A DNA stretch of 64,000 nucleotides from Agarophyton chilense (Eukaryota > Rhodophyta > Florideophyceae > Gracilariales > Gracilariaceae): the NCBI GenBank assembly GCA_030374765.1, contig JARGXX010000092.1, forward strand, positions 1,116,001 to 1,180,000, given 5' to 3'. Shown here piece by piece: positions 52,613-63,380 of this stretch (the first letter of the stretch is position 1; every line of letters starts with the position of its first letter). A program made the translations under genes and the position numbers. A model generated the notes under the pieces. It searched no databases. It was not told the origin of the DNA and saw only the letters and a program-made list of their open reading frames with translations.

Positions 52613-53800
52613 GGCGCGGGGAAACCCAGACTCCCCTTCTCTCGAGATAACGGTAAGTTGTTCCTCAGCATCATTGGAACACGGTGTCGATTCCGAAATG
52701 CCTTTTGCTCGGCTGCAGCTCTCCAAGATTAGATCCCGAAACGCTCGTACGTTATCAAAATACAAGTGGTGGCCAGCGCCTTCTACGATGTGCACCGAGG
52801 CCGGAGCTTTCATTTGTTCACAAACTTTCTCCGCATAGTGGGAGCTCATCCAATCCCTGTCACCATATAAAAACGAAGTGGGGGTCTTTAAATGAATCAT
52901 TCGTTCCGCAAGAGGTTTGCGCGCATAGGCACCGCTTTCCAAAATGGTAGATAGAGAATGCTCACCGGCGGCGTCGGCAGCGGATATCTGATAGAAATAC
53001 TCGATGAAAGCATCCTTTGTGTGCTGTGACTGAAAGCTGAAACGGGGTTCAATGAACCGCTGAGCCAATTTTCGACCGAGACTTGTACCAGCCTGGCGGA
53101 TAAGGTATTGAGGCGTGAAGCCTAGATCCCATAATCTGAACACGATCCAGAAAATGGCCCGACGAAAAAGCGAGCCTGTCGGTATCTTCTGTGGCGGCGC
53201 CCCTGGCAGGCCAACAGGACTAGCAAGCGTAAGAGTCAAGACGTTCTGCGGACATCGCAAGGCATAGATCGTTGCAAGATATGCACCCATGGAATGCGCA
53301 ACGATGTGGAAGCGCCTAAAAGAAGGCTCCTTGTTGCGCATGTAATGCACCCACGCTTCGAAGGCATCCAAAAAGTAACCTTCGGCGTGATCAACAGACA
53401 ACGATGTAGAATGATGTGGACGCGAACTGGCGCCAAACCCGGGCCAATCGAGCAGATACAGCCGGTAGTAAGGAGCTAAGCTGGAGATGTTCCTGCCGAA
53501 AAAGGCCAAACCCGCGCCCCAACCATGTAGCAGAACAAGAGGTGGCTTCGAAGCATCACCTGCGGACAGCATATTGAGCGTCTGGCCCGATGGAAGCACC
53601 ACCCGTCGTTTTGTGTACTTGACATGCGTGAGATGCTCAAGCAAAAGCAACTCGGCGGCCTCAAGGGTAGAGAAAATGTTGCGTTCAGGCGCGGGGAATG
53701 CTTCGGGTAGTCGACGGGAGGACGGGGCAGAAGGACACGCCGTCGTGCAGGGGACACACAGGCGGAAGCTTGGAAGGATGCGCGACAGAGTGATACCCAT
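52607..53800 (-). CDS. Alpha/beta hydrolase, ABHD4/5 (CGI-58) type
   Basis: Members of this family act on phospholipids or lysophospholipids, or activate lipases at lipid droplets. The core shows PLVLLHGWGAGLAFF (oxyanion HG), LDWPGFGASSRP, the nucleophile elbow HIVAHSMGAYLAT (Ser present; first Gly of GXSXG is Ala), YGDRDWMSSHYAE (Asp) and GAGHHLYFDN (His). HHLYFD is the H-X4-D acyltransferase motif typical of ABHD4/5 and yeast Cld1/Ict1. I chose ATG 53800 (MGITLSRILPSF), giving 397 residues; an upstream ATG (53896) is possible. The N-terminus, Arg/Ser-rich with hydrophobics, could target mitochondria. The exact substrate cannot be told. No intron. Confidence 0.88.
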   Translation of the reverse strand: MGITLSRILPSFRLCVPCTTACPSAPSSRRLPEAFPAPERNIFSTLEAAELLLLEHLTHVKYTKRRVVLPSGQTLNMLSAGDASKPPLVLLHGWGAGLAFFGRNISSLAPYYRLYLLDWPGFGASSRPHHSTSLSVDHAEGYFLDAFEAWVHYMRNKEPSFRRFHIVAHSMGAYLATIYALRCPQNVLTLTLASPVGLPGAPPQKIPTGSLFRRAIFWIVFRLWDLGFTPQYLIRQAGTSLGRKLAQRFIEPRFSFQSQHTKDAFIEYFYQISAADAAGEHSLSTILESGAYARKPLAERMIHLKTPTSFLYGDRDWMSSHYAEKVCEQMKAPASVHIVEGAGHHLYFDNVRAFRDLILESCSRAKGISESTPCSNDAEEQLTVISREGESGFPRAL

Positions 53801-54376
53801 AGCGGGCGGTGCAAAGATGGGGACGGGGAAGGACGGTGACAACGATGGGTGGGAAGTACAGTATCTATGGGGATACTGTATCTTCTCTCCCAGCATGGAG
53901 GATCGGAGGTTTTCAGAGGGAATTTAACGCTCTCGGACTGGCGTATTTGAGATTACTGCTGTTGATTACTTCGCTTTATGGCAAGTAAACAGCGCGTGCG
54001 TAGAAAATGGGTTGAGAAAATGGCATTCGTGATCAGGAGTGTCGCCAATTGGCACCGAACACGTCGTTGATGTCAAAGCTACTCTTTACAAGTAATGGCT
54101 CAAGGTTATCAACAGTTTCTCCATCCTTCATCGTGCATCATGGCATAGTGCACCGAAAACCTATGCGCAGCAGCGCCTCTAGCTAGTGCTGAATTAGAGG
54201 ACTTTATGGATACAACTGGTGTCCGTCACTTCTGGAGAGAAAAGAAGCGTTATAGTGGAACAAGCAGCCCAAATTTGAATCACTAGAAGAAGTCCCGAGT
54301 GGTTTTCTGGCAAGTTGGACAAAGTTGTACCAAGCTATCCCAAGCTGTGCCAGACTGTGTCTGTGATGTCTGACGG
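53801..54376. other. Intergenic, no gene seen
   Basis: This lies between the start of the hydrolase gene and the end of the GH16 gene, both on the minus strand. TTGGACAAAGTTGTACCAAG and similar short repeats occur at 54310-54360 (two to three ~10-bp echoes of ACCAAGCT / CCAAGCTG). No frame of interest. Confidence 0.45.
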
Positions 54377-55559
54377 TTATGCCGGGAACCAATTCTTAAT
54401 CTTACAGTTCTCTCCCTTTGTGAATCTCATAGCTTCATAAGCGACCGTACGATGACCTTGATATGCAAAATGGCCGCCCCATTTGGCTGCCTGCCCACTC
54501 ACAGGCCAGAAGCTCATCATGATCTTATGCGGCGCTTGACTCGCTTTTGGGATATTCTTTGAAGTCTTGTACACTAATTTTCCGTTCACGTACCACGTGA
54601 CGGCCTTACTAGTCCACTTGAACGCGTAGTTGTTCATTGAAGCTGCTGGGTTAAAGTCGATCGGAATCATGTGCTCATTTCCTCCCTGGCCGTTTGTGAA
54701 GTAATTTGCCTGTAAACTAAGCTTTCCTGATCCTTTTTTCCAAACAAACTCAATGTCGATTTCGTTATGTGCTTTGCTTTTTCCAGGAGCGGCGTCCCAT
54801 GGTCCGGTGTACGAAAAGAAGGTAGTGATCAACCCAGATTGGGCAATTGGTCGCATCCGAACTTCGTAACATCCATACCCGTGCCAGTTCTTGGACATGA
54901 CCTGACCACTTTTGTAGGGCTTTCCATGGTTGTTTTGTTTTGAAAGGGTGAGCTTCAACTGACCGTTTTTTTGGTCGATTGAAGTTGATGAAGCGGACCA
55001 CCAACAATCAAATGGAACTCCGTTGGCGTATCCATCCGAAACTTTCCAGCGGAATTTCTGTATCTGTTTGAAGCTATCGACAAACGAACACTGGTTTGCT
55101 GCAGAACATGTTGTTAGTTGCCTTTGTCTCCACTTTTGTTCCTTATTATTCTGGTTTTTGTTTGTGGCTTTTCTGGTATGTTTATTATTCTTGTTGCGAA
55201 TAACCGCGAACAGAGGGTGCGCGCTGAGCGCGTTTCGTGCCTTGTAGATATACCTTACGAGCGTTGAATAATTAACATTGCTTGATATGGGTTGGGAAGT
55301 TGTTTCTATGTGATGGACATGTTGACATATTGCACATCACGATAGGCGAAGAAAACGTTAGTTATCCTTGCTTCGCTCCTCAATCGTTGTTGGCGACTCG
55401 TAAAAATATTGCAGTTAGCCGCCGCTCCGTAAATGGAAACTTACGTTCATGTCGCAGGAGTGAAGCTGAAACAATAATAGAAGAGGTTGCGAGCACAAGA
55501 AACAATGCTCCCAGCCACCGCGAACGCGACCTCGTTGATGAGCATGAAAGGGGAAGCAT
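54377..55559 (-). CDS. Secreted GH16-family glycoside hydrolase, two exons
   Basis: Exon 1 (55559-55445) encodes MLPLSCSSTR then an Arg-rich patch and a hydrophobic segment (WLGALFLVLATSSIIVSA), a signal peptide or anchor. It ends at AAC|GTAAGT. Exon 2 (55098-54377) follows TTCTGCAG| and restores phase; the intron is 346 bp and the product 278 residues. The mature part begins NQCSFVDSFKQIQKFRWKVS, DGYANGVPFDCWW, the usual GH16 N-terminus. The catalytic motif NEIDIEF (E-x-D-x-E) is at about residue 155. HGYGCYEVRMRP, TWYVNGKLVY and a final APHKIMMSFWP fit the jelly-roll fold. GH16 includes lichenases, agarases, carrageenases and xyloglucan enzymes; the substrate here is not clear, but a cell-wall galactan or glucan is likely. 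Confidence 0.88.
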
Positions 55560-57391
55560 ACTACTCTGATAGATGGAAAATGGGCGATGCGGAAGAAAAA
55601 GACTCAAGACAACGAAAAGAAACCAACTCAAGCATCGTTTATAAGCAGTGTCGAGTGTGGACACTGTCCACTGGACAGCAACAAAACACGCCACGCTTTT
55701 CACCACAACTTCATCTGCGGACGCACGAAAACGACGCACCGTGGTACTTTTGAAGTACCCACTGGGCCGCTTCTAACCACTCGGGGCCAGGCCCGACGGC
55801 AGTTGGTCATCTTAGTAAGCTATCGTGCCGGATGTGTAACCGGTAGTGCGTGGATTTTTATTGTGTTGTCAATAGTTATTGGCACGCATGGTCGAATGCT
55901 TCCACATTGCTGTCGGTGATGGCACATTTCGTACCGCTATTGTGCATAGGCGCCACGTTGGGAGAACAGAGGTAACACTATTTTTTTGGGGGCTGATGAA
56001 CTGAAGCGAGAGAAGGGGCTAGTATCTACTCGACATTGACCTCGAGAGAAAGAGAGAGGCAGAGAGACAGAGAGAGACAGAGCGTGGAATAAATGTTGGT
56101 ACGAAATAGAAATGCCAGTGACGGGATTGGACAGGTTGAATATACAAACCGAAACGAGGACCTGCATACTGTCTCTCTCCCTTTTGGTGCAAATGATCTA
56201 TTCTAGCGGGGCTTCTTGATGAAGGCCGAGGACTATGCGTAAGGACACGAATGAGTGAGAGAAAACTCTCGCGACTCTATCTGCTGAGAGTGAACTACAA
56301 GAATGGCGCGTCGAACAGCCGATGAACAAAGTGAGAGCAACAATGCACATGATTTGTCTCGTTGGCAAGATGTGAGAAGCCTGAGGTGGGCAAGTTGCAG
56401 CTAAAGTCAATCTCGTTTGCACCAAGAGACGAACTGTAGAGAGAGGCTGGGGGCTGGCATGAATCAGACTCGTTATTGTCCCTCGACGTATGAAGATTGG
56501 ATTTCCTTGTAAAATTTGGAACAAGCTCAAACTTCGAAGCACGAAGCTGCAGCACTTTCAGCAAAGTCTCTGCGCAACCGGTTTTGGAAAACGCTGTGAC
56601 GTGTCTTCCTGACTCCTTCAAGACTCTTGAGAGTTTTCAGTCGCTTGAAGATGTTCACGGCGATACAATAAGTTGAGATTTGTCTAAGGCAGAAAAGCAT
56701 TCCACGCGTGAGGGTAAGCGTCGTTTCTGTTTGCAATTTCAGATCACTCCAATATCAAACTGCTCAGTTGTTTCTGCTGGAGCCGTTCCAAAAGAAATCT
56801 TGATTACTTCACCCTCTGCTGGCAGACACGTTTTGCATGGAAGTCGCTTGTATGAGCTTTGACAACCACATGCTTGCACCTGTGCAAACTTCGACGAAGC
56901 CTAGACTTCAGCACGACATGGAGACACTCTTTGCCACGGTCTGGGGGAATCCTTAGCGCTTCACATCAAGAGGCTCAAAAACAGGCCTGAGTCCGGCAAG
57001 GTGCCGGCGTCGTGCACTATTTTGGAAGCGTATCTAAGTTTTGATTTATATGTATCCCTGCTCGTTATCCTTGTCTTTGAGATCTGCTCCACGGCATTTT
57101 CGGCTCATGACGGAGAACATGCTTCAAATACAACACGCGACTCATATCGGTGAACGCGATTATTGTTCTCATCATTCGCTATCTTGCACAGAAAATATAA
57201 AATGAAATGTCACTACGGCATTTCTTCTAGTATGTTCGGATAGCAGCCTTACGCATGAGAAATAGATGAGTACCGAACGAGAAAGTGGTTCGATATTCAT
57301 CCCTTTGTAGCGAAGAACAAAATTGCCGACTGTTTCCGCAATGGAAACCATTGAATGTAGATAAGTGTTCGAAGAACCCTTCATGAACAAC
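55560..57391. other. Intergenic, no gene seen
   Basis: The first part is the GH16 promoter side. A GA-rich simple repeat lies at 56043-56082. Several frames of 60-115 codons have no family features. Confidence 0.5.
56043..56082 (+). repeat. GA-rich simple repeat
   Basis: A run of GAGA units broken by C (GAGAGACAGAGAGAGACAGAG type). Confidence 0.8.
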
Positions 57392-59106
57392 TCAGACACC
57401 ACCTCCGTTCAGAGTTTGTTCATCTTCGGAGACTGCCCATTCTGGTTGCCCTGTGGACATCCTAAGCCTCTGCCAATCACTCTTCTCCGGATCGACTGTC
57501 TTTTGTATACCAGCTAACATATGCAGCGGTATCAGGACGTTGCGGTTGTTGATGATGCCTGATGAAAAGCCGGTATATCCAGCATAAGCCCCATGAACAG
57601 CCGCATGAGCCAGCAAGATGCACAATATATTATCGTGAGTGGTTGTGGGAATGGCTCGAATCTGGTACGTCCTGTGCTCACATTACAGAATAGATCATGA
57701 CGTTAGATGTTCTCTTCGCTCTCGCGTGGTGGTGCGCAGTATGGTGTAATCACATACGGGTCCAGATACTTTGTACTGATCTCACGGTTTCTTGCTTTGA
57801 AATATTTCTGCGTCTCATTGAGAAGATGAAGGCCGACATCGCCACCCTTGTCTTTCATATTTCCAGCCCCCTCGGCCGCCACAAGGACACAGTGCCCTTT
57901 TTCATCAAGCTTCTGTTCCACGTAGGCGAGGACGCCATCGGGACCTTGAAGTGTGAATGGCTCTTCTGGAATGAGGCAGCAGTCTACTACCTCTGAAGCA
58001 AGAGCTGCGTGACACGCGATGAAACCGGAATTCCGTCCCACTAAACGCGTTGGAGGTCAGTCAGTCAGTGTGTGCCGTTGATAAAACTCGCAGTGGGTCA
58101 CTGTATATGATACTCCAGCGGTAAAACTTACTCAATTTGACGATGGCAATGCAATCGGGAAAAGACGTAGCCTCTGTGTACGCCGCATCGATTGAGCGCT
58201 GCGCTTCATCTACAGCAGTTTCGAAACCTATTTCACGGCGATGGAAGAAAGATAGGCATGTTCGAAGGGCAGGTTAGCTATTTCATCGGATCATGACGGA
58301 TGTTGGGGCAAGATTGACGTACCAAACGATCTGTCAATGACGGCAATATCATTATCAATGGTCTTTGGAATACTGACAATGCTGGTCTTCAGTCGTCTAC
58401 TGACCACCTCCTCGAAGATCTTGTGGCAGCCGATGATGGTTCCATCACCGCCAATGACAAACACCTGGTCAATACGGCGCGTCTCAATTGAATCGACGAT
58501 GCGCTCCAAATCAAATCCACCACGACTTGAACCCAGAACGCTTCCGCCTTTCTTGTTGAGTCCCTGCACGCTTTCCACATTAAGCTCCAGCCAATGGCTG
58601 TTGTAAAAGCCGCGATAGCCATGTCGAACGCCGAACACTTTCGCAGCACCATAACGCAAAAGACAGAGAGTGAGCTCCTTTATGACAGTATTGATACCGG
58701 GGCAAATGCCGCCACAAGAGACAATGGCAGCACGAACGCCATTTGGGTAGCGTACGGTTCGACGCGGTCCTGCGCGCAGAAAGGCCTCTAGCAACAGTGG
58801 CTGTTGTTCGGAATTGAGGGCAATATCACCGAGAATGATTTCGCCGGGCGCTGTGAAGGTGTTGTGACGACGAGTGCGAAGCAGCGGCGATTTAAAGGAG
58901 GGAACGTCTTCGAGATAGTCGGTAAGATGTGGTGCGATGTGAATATTATAAGGCGGGAGATTCCCGCCCTTGACGGTTGGGGGCGTGGGCGGTCTGAGCT
59001 TTTTAGCTTCCGGCTTGGGAGTGGCGGCGGTACAGCGCAGCACGTAGGGCCATGTCTGGTAATTGGGTTTGATGCGGACTGGGCGGCTCACGTTGAAGGC
59101 GCTCAT
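57392..59106 (-). CDS. PFK: ATP-type 6-phosphofructokinase (plant form), four exons
   Basis: It phosphorylates fructose 6-phosphate in glycolysis. Exons (minus): 59106-58323, 58227-58132, 58040-57754, 57661-57392. Introns are 95, 91 and 92 bp. The first three donor/acceptor pairs are GTACGT/ATAG, GTAAGT/TTAG and GTGATT/CCAG, all in phase; total 478 residues. Motifs: VSCGGICPGINTVIKEL, FGVRHGYRGFY, GSVLGSSRGGFD, VFVIGGDGTIIG (GGDGT), PKTIDNDIAVIDRSFG, KLMGRNSGFIA and VAAEGAG. GGDGT, with Gly instead of Asp next, marks the ATP-using form against PPi-dependent enzymes. The first 80 residues are basic and Pro-rich and could be a transit peptide. The frame is open above ATG 59106 to 59487 but that part overlaps the promoter of the divergent PDI gene. 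Confidence 0.9.
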
Positions 59107-59601
59107 GACGGTGGCGAGGGCGATGAGGCCGGGCGCTCCCGAGGGCGCGGCGTGCACAAGACGATCGATGGCTGCAATGGGTGGGAAAGGGGGAACGTGG
59201 CGCGGCGCCCGCCGCGCGCCACAGTGCGAAGCGGTAAGGGTGATGGACAGTGGAGCAAATCTGAGAGAATCGGAGAGCAACAACACCTCACAGCCGTCGC
59301 CGCGACCAACCGAGGCCAAACAGCGCGCAAGGTGCGCCACAGCGTTTGCGACGCAAGCTGACTGAATGTGCCCCTCATGGGTCCACCGCGCGGATTTTTT
59401 GCAGCCGTGCCCCGAGTGCCCCCACATGCGTGCCACCAAACACAACCGCCCTCGCTCCCGGTGACGCTCGTCGGCTGAGTCAGCCACCCCGCCTTTCCTT
59501 CGCCTCCCCCATCCTCCCCACCCTTGCTACCTCCCCACCGCGCAGAGCGAGGTGCTTCAGGGCGACTGTCTGCTGGCGTATTTGAGCTACCGGTCTCCAA
59601 C
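59107..59601. promoter_or_regulatory. Divergent promoter region, phosphofructokinase / PDI
   Basis: 495 bp between outward-facing ATGs. GC-rich, no clear TATA. Long frames cross it on both strands, but their composition (low-complexity, Arg/Cys/Ser-rich) does not suggest protein. Confidence 0.45.
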
Positions 59602-61033
59602 ATGATAAAGCTCGCGACGATTGATCTTTTCCGCAAGGTACCTCGTGATCTTACGCACGCCACGCGTCGCGGCGGCCTCTTATCCTTGTCCGTTGCGGCC
59701 GTTATTGGTGTGGTCCTCTTCTGCGAGGTGGTCAATTACGTTCGCGGTGATACCAAGTCGCGTTTGGTGCTTGACAGCAATTCTAATCAATTGCTCGATA
59801 TCAACTTCAGTCTGTCCTTCTTCGAACTGCCGTGTCGCTACGCCACCATCGAAGCTTGGGACTTTCTTGGAAACTCCCGTCTCGATGTCACTGGGCGCAT
59901 TGATAAGACCGTCTTGTCGGCCGAGCATGGTCAGATTCATATGCAGCCTTACAAGGAGCTCATGCCACCTGAGACGGAGCGAGTGGCCCACGCGCCTGGC
60001 CATGCCACGGAGCTTGATGGCGTTTCCTACGGTCGTTTCTTGAAGGAGAATGAGTACACCTTTGTGCTCTACTACGCCACCTGGTGTCCGTTTTGCAAGA
60101 TGGTGCTGCCTCTTTGGCAAAAGCTTGCTGCTACTTTGCCATCCGTCAGGCCCAGTGTCAAAGTCGCTCAGGTCGATTGCGTAGCACAGGCGCGACTTTG
60201 CGAGTCCACCAAGATTGCGGGCTATCCCACCTTCATGATGTTCAAGGGCGTAAATCCGTTGGAGTCCAACTACGGTGGCCATCGAACACTCCAAGCCTTT
60301 ACCGATTACGTCGTTAAAGTTTCGGACACACCGCCGGAGGAGCACCCTCTCAAATACCAATGGCATGAAGGATGTTTGTTGCGCGGAAAGTTGCAGGTTA
60401 ACAGAGTGCCGGGCAACTTCCACGTTATTGCGAAGAGTGATGCTCATAATTTTGATCAGAAGAGTACGAACACCTCACACATGGTCAATCATTTATCGTT
60501 TGGTCCGCCGCTGTCACCGAAGCAACTCAAGAAGCTTCCGAACAGCGTCAAGCAGAATTTTAATCCCTTGGATAACAAGCTGTTTGTTAACCTCTACGGT
60601 TACATGTCGCACGAGCATTACATCAAAGTGGTTTCTACCACATTCGAAACTAGATCTATGCGATCGAGCGGTAGCATTCTCGGCTACCAGGTAAGTTCGC
60701 CTTTTACACAATCAACCTCCCGCTCCCATTTCCTCTATCGCCGATTGCTTTTCTGACCATCGCCATTTTCCATGTCTTCATCCCTCGCAGATGACAACAT
60801 CGAACCAGCAGTACAAGGCCGATGCCACAGTACCTGAGGCACGCTTCTCCTATGATCTTTCGCCGACCGCCGTGGTTATTTCGCGGGCAGGAAGAAGATG
60901 GTACGAGTTTATCACATCGCTATGCGCGATTGTGGGAGGTACCTTTACAGTATTCTCTCTCATGGACGGAGTTTTCCACACTCTGCAACGCAAAATGTCT
61001 GTCCCGCTCACTCCCTCCAGCAAGCTCACATAA
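59602..61033 (+). CDS. Thioredoxin-ERV fusion protein disulfide isomerase (PDI-C type), two exons
   Basis: Exon 1 59602-60690, intron 60691-60790 (GTAAGT...CTCGCAG), exon 2 60791-61033; 443 residues. The N-terminus has IDLFRKVPRDLTHATRRGG, a membrane segment (LLSLSVAAVIGVVLFCEVV) and LDINFSLSFFELPCRYATI, the ERGIC/ERV41-46 start. A thioredoxin domain follows with YATWCPFCKMVLP (CxxC as CPFC) and AGYPTFMMFKG (cis-Pro). The C-terminal ERV part has HLSFGPPLSP, ARFSYDLSPTAVVIS and a second membrane segment (FITSLCAIVGGTFTVFSLMDG). This layout is that of plant PDI-C (PDIL5-3/5-4). It should sit in ER/ERGIC membranes with the thioredoxin domain in the lumen. The family's role is oxidative folding and cargo traffic. 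Confidence 0.92.
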
Positions 61034-61339
61034 AGGAACCGATGCAACAACCCTACCATCATTCAACACGTCGTCAACCAACTGAAAGGAACTCTGGTCA
61101 TCCACATCACTTGTGATGGGAAACAAAGACGAAATGATGCACAATGATTCGATCCGCCTTTGATAGAACTTGAAACCTCTTAGCCTGTGGATCACAGCCT
61201 GTGGTTCGAGGACTTTTGACCGGCTCTAAAAAAAAGCCACACTAACGAAGCGGAGAGGGAAGCAGCAGTTGGAGCCACCCTCAGACCTGATGTTCAGCAG
61301 GAAAGCTAGACAACGACTTTAGAACTGTTCGGATACCGA
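61034..61339. other. Tail-to-tail spacer, PDI and argininosuccinate lyase
   Basis: The 306 bp hold the 3' ends of both transcripts. No gene is seen. Confidence 0.5.
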
Positions 61340-62716
61340 CTATTCCTTGAGTAAATAAGCCCATTTCGTCTCGAGTTTATGTTTAGACTGGTCTGGAGCT
61401 GTGCCTCCCGGAATATCCCTCAGTCCTACGCTCTTCTCCGGTTTCCAGAGTCCCAAGCACTCTTCATTCGCTTCTGGGATAACGCTTTTCATCTGCTCAA
61501 GAGATAGTTGGTCCAAAGGTACGCCGATCTTCCTACTGTAGCCAACCAGCTTTCCTACTCGGTGGTGAGAATCCCGAAATGGCATTCCTTGCTTGACGAG
61601 CCATTCAGCCAAATCGGTAGCCATGAGGGCCGGATCGCTTGCGGCTTCGTACATGCGATCCTTGTTCACTTTCATTGACGTTATCATAGGGGCATAAACG
61701 GAAAGGACAAGTTTGACTGTATCAATCGCATCGAAGACAGGCTCCTTGTCCTCCTGCATGTCGCGGTTGTATGCTAGTGGAATGCCTTTCATGATTGTGA
61801 GCAACGTGGTGAGATCGCCGTACACGCGAGCAGTCTTTCCTCTCGTCAACTCACACATATCAGGATTCTTCTTCTGTGGCATGAGAGAGCTTCCAGTGCA
61901 AAAATCATCACCAAGTTCGACCCAACCTGCCTCTTGGCTCATCCAGAATATGATGTCCTCGCTGATCCTTGACAAATGCATCATGATCATGCTGGACACG
62001 GATACAAGTTCTATGGCAAAATCGCGATCGCTGACGGCGTCAAGAGAGTTTTCACACAAGCCGTCAAAGCCAAGTTGTTCAGCAACCCACTTTCGATCCA
62101 GCGGCAATGTGGACCCAGCTAAAGCACTCGAACCCAACGGCAGGTTGTTCATCCGTTTCCGCCAGTCATCAAGTCTCGATACATCTCGCTGAAACATTTC
62201 AGTGTACGCCAAAAGATAGTGCGCAAGCACAATGGGCTGTGCGTGCTGCAAATGAGTAAACCCAGGCAGAATAGTATGCGTATGTTGACTCGCCAATCGT
62301 ACCAAAGCGCGTTGTACATCGACGACGCACGCACGCAGCACATCCACTTCATCTCGTAAGTACAAGCGAATATCAGTGGCTACCTGATCGTTGCGTGAGC
62401 GTCCGGCATGCAGTCGAGCCCCAGACGCACCGATAAGCTCTGTGAGACGGCTTTCAATGTTCATGTGCACGTCTTCCAATGCCTCAGACCACTTGAAGTT
62501 GCCTGCTTCAATCTCAGCTTGGATTTGAGTCAAGCCTTCGGTTATGCTAGTGGCGTCGGATTCGGGGATGATTCCTTGTCGGGCGAGCATTTGGGCGTGG
62601 GTTTTAGAGCCTAGAATGTCGTGTTTGTAGAGACGGCGATCGTAGGAGATGGATTCGCCCATCTTGGCGACGAGTGCGTTTGGCGCGGCATCGAAACGAC
62701 CGCCCCACATAGACAT
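61340..62716 (-). CDS. ASL: Argininosuccinate lyase
   Basis: It splits argininosuccinate into arginine and fumarate, the last step of arginine synthesis. The 458-residue protein is full length: MWGGRFDAAPNALVAK, SISYDRRLYKHDILGSK, EDVHMNIESRLTELIG, LHAGRSRNDQVATDIRLYLRD, TILPGFTHLQHAQP (catalytic His region) and the fumarase-superfamily signature GSSLMPQKKNPD with its mobile loop Ser. ATG 62716 starts right at the conserved WGGRF, so no transit peptide is present in this frame. Arginine synthesis is plastidial in plants, so either an unseen 5' exon supplies a leader or the enzyme is cytosolic. No intron within the frame. It shares its pathway with the aminotransferase at 46854. Confidence 0.95.
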   Translation of the reverse strand: MSMWGGRFDAAPNALVAKMGESISYDRRLYKHDILGSKTHAQMLARQGIIPESDATSITEGLTQIQAEIEAGNFKWSEALEDVHMNIESRLTELIGASGARLHAGRSRNDQVATDIRLYLRDEVDVLRACVVDVQRALVRLASQHTHTILPGFTHLQHAQPIVLAHYLLAYTEMFQRDVSRLDDWRKRMNNLPLGSSALAGSTLPLDRKWVAEQLGFDGLCENSLDAVSDRDFAIELVSVSSMIMMHLSRISEDIIFWMSQEAGWVELGDDFCTGSSLMPQKKNPDMCELTRGKTARVYGDLTTLLTIMKGIPLAYNRDMQEDKEPVFDAIDTVKLVLSVYAPMITSMKVNKDRMYEAASDPALMATDLAEWLVKQGMPFRDSHHRVGKLVGYSRKIGVPLDQLSLEQMKSVIPEANEECLGLWKPEKSVGLRDIPGGTAPDQSKHKLETKWAYLLKE

Positions 62717-62988
62717 GTTGAATGAGTGCAGAGAAAAGGCGGAAGTTTAACCGGGTAGATCGAGAGGTCAATATTGTAGAACGACTAAAGACGAGGGATG
62801 ACCCGGTGGATGCGGGGAAAAGTGTGAGCGCCCGCGCACGTCGGCGGTAACTTTGCGGACAGGAGTCGGCGCAGTGAGGCGAATGATCTCGTTGAATTCC
62901 GCGGGCGATGGAGTTTGATGAAACAACCTGTCTGGCGCATTAACGTTATATGATTGCCCAATTATTGAGCGCCATGTGGAGCAACTGT

Positions 62989-63380
62989 CTATCGGTGCCC
63001 AATTATCCTTGAGATTATTTTGGGCATCTGTTGTTGATCTATCTCTCGGACGGATCCCAGAAGGATTAAAACAATGTCTTGGCCTCCGTCATCGCGTTTC
63101 CCGAAGTGCTGCGCAGCTTCTGACAATTGAGAAATAGTATTTCCAACGAGCAGAGCAATATTTGCATTGGTTGATATTATTGAAGTCTTTGGGTAACTTC
63201 GTGACGATTCGACCAATAATTCTACTTTAATCGGTTCAAGCTTTGTTTGAAAAGGCTTTCTTGCCTTGCTGGTACCGAAATGGTTTCGAGCATATTCGAT
63301 GGCCTCATCAAGCAGCTTAGCGCAAGAATTTCCAGGTGCGCACCGCAATCTGTAGCCAGATAGCCATGGGAAGGTAGGAG
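62989..63380 (-). CDS. Unidentified reading frame, possibly an exon
   Basis: The minus-strand frame ends at 62989 and is open to about 63390. It reads like protein (LLDEAIEYARNHFGTSKARK, KLEPIKVELLVESSRSYPK, IALLVGNTISQLSEAAQHFG, DIVLILLGSVREI). No ATG opens it; GGCTACAG|ATTGCGG near 63350 could be an acceptor, so the start may lie to the right. I do not recognise it. Confidence 0.3.

Noticed and set aside
59103-59735. Long minus-strand frame across the PFK/PDI promoter
   Set aside because: Low-complexity, GC-driven; it conflicts with both genes.
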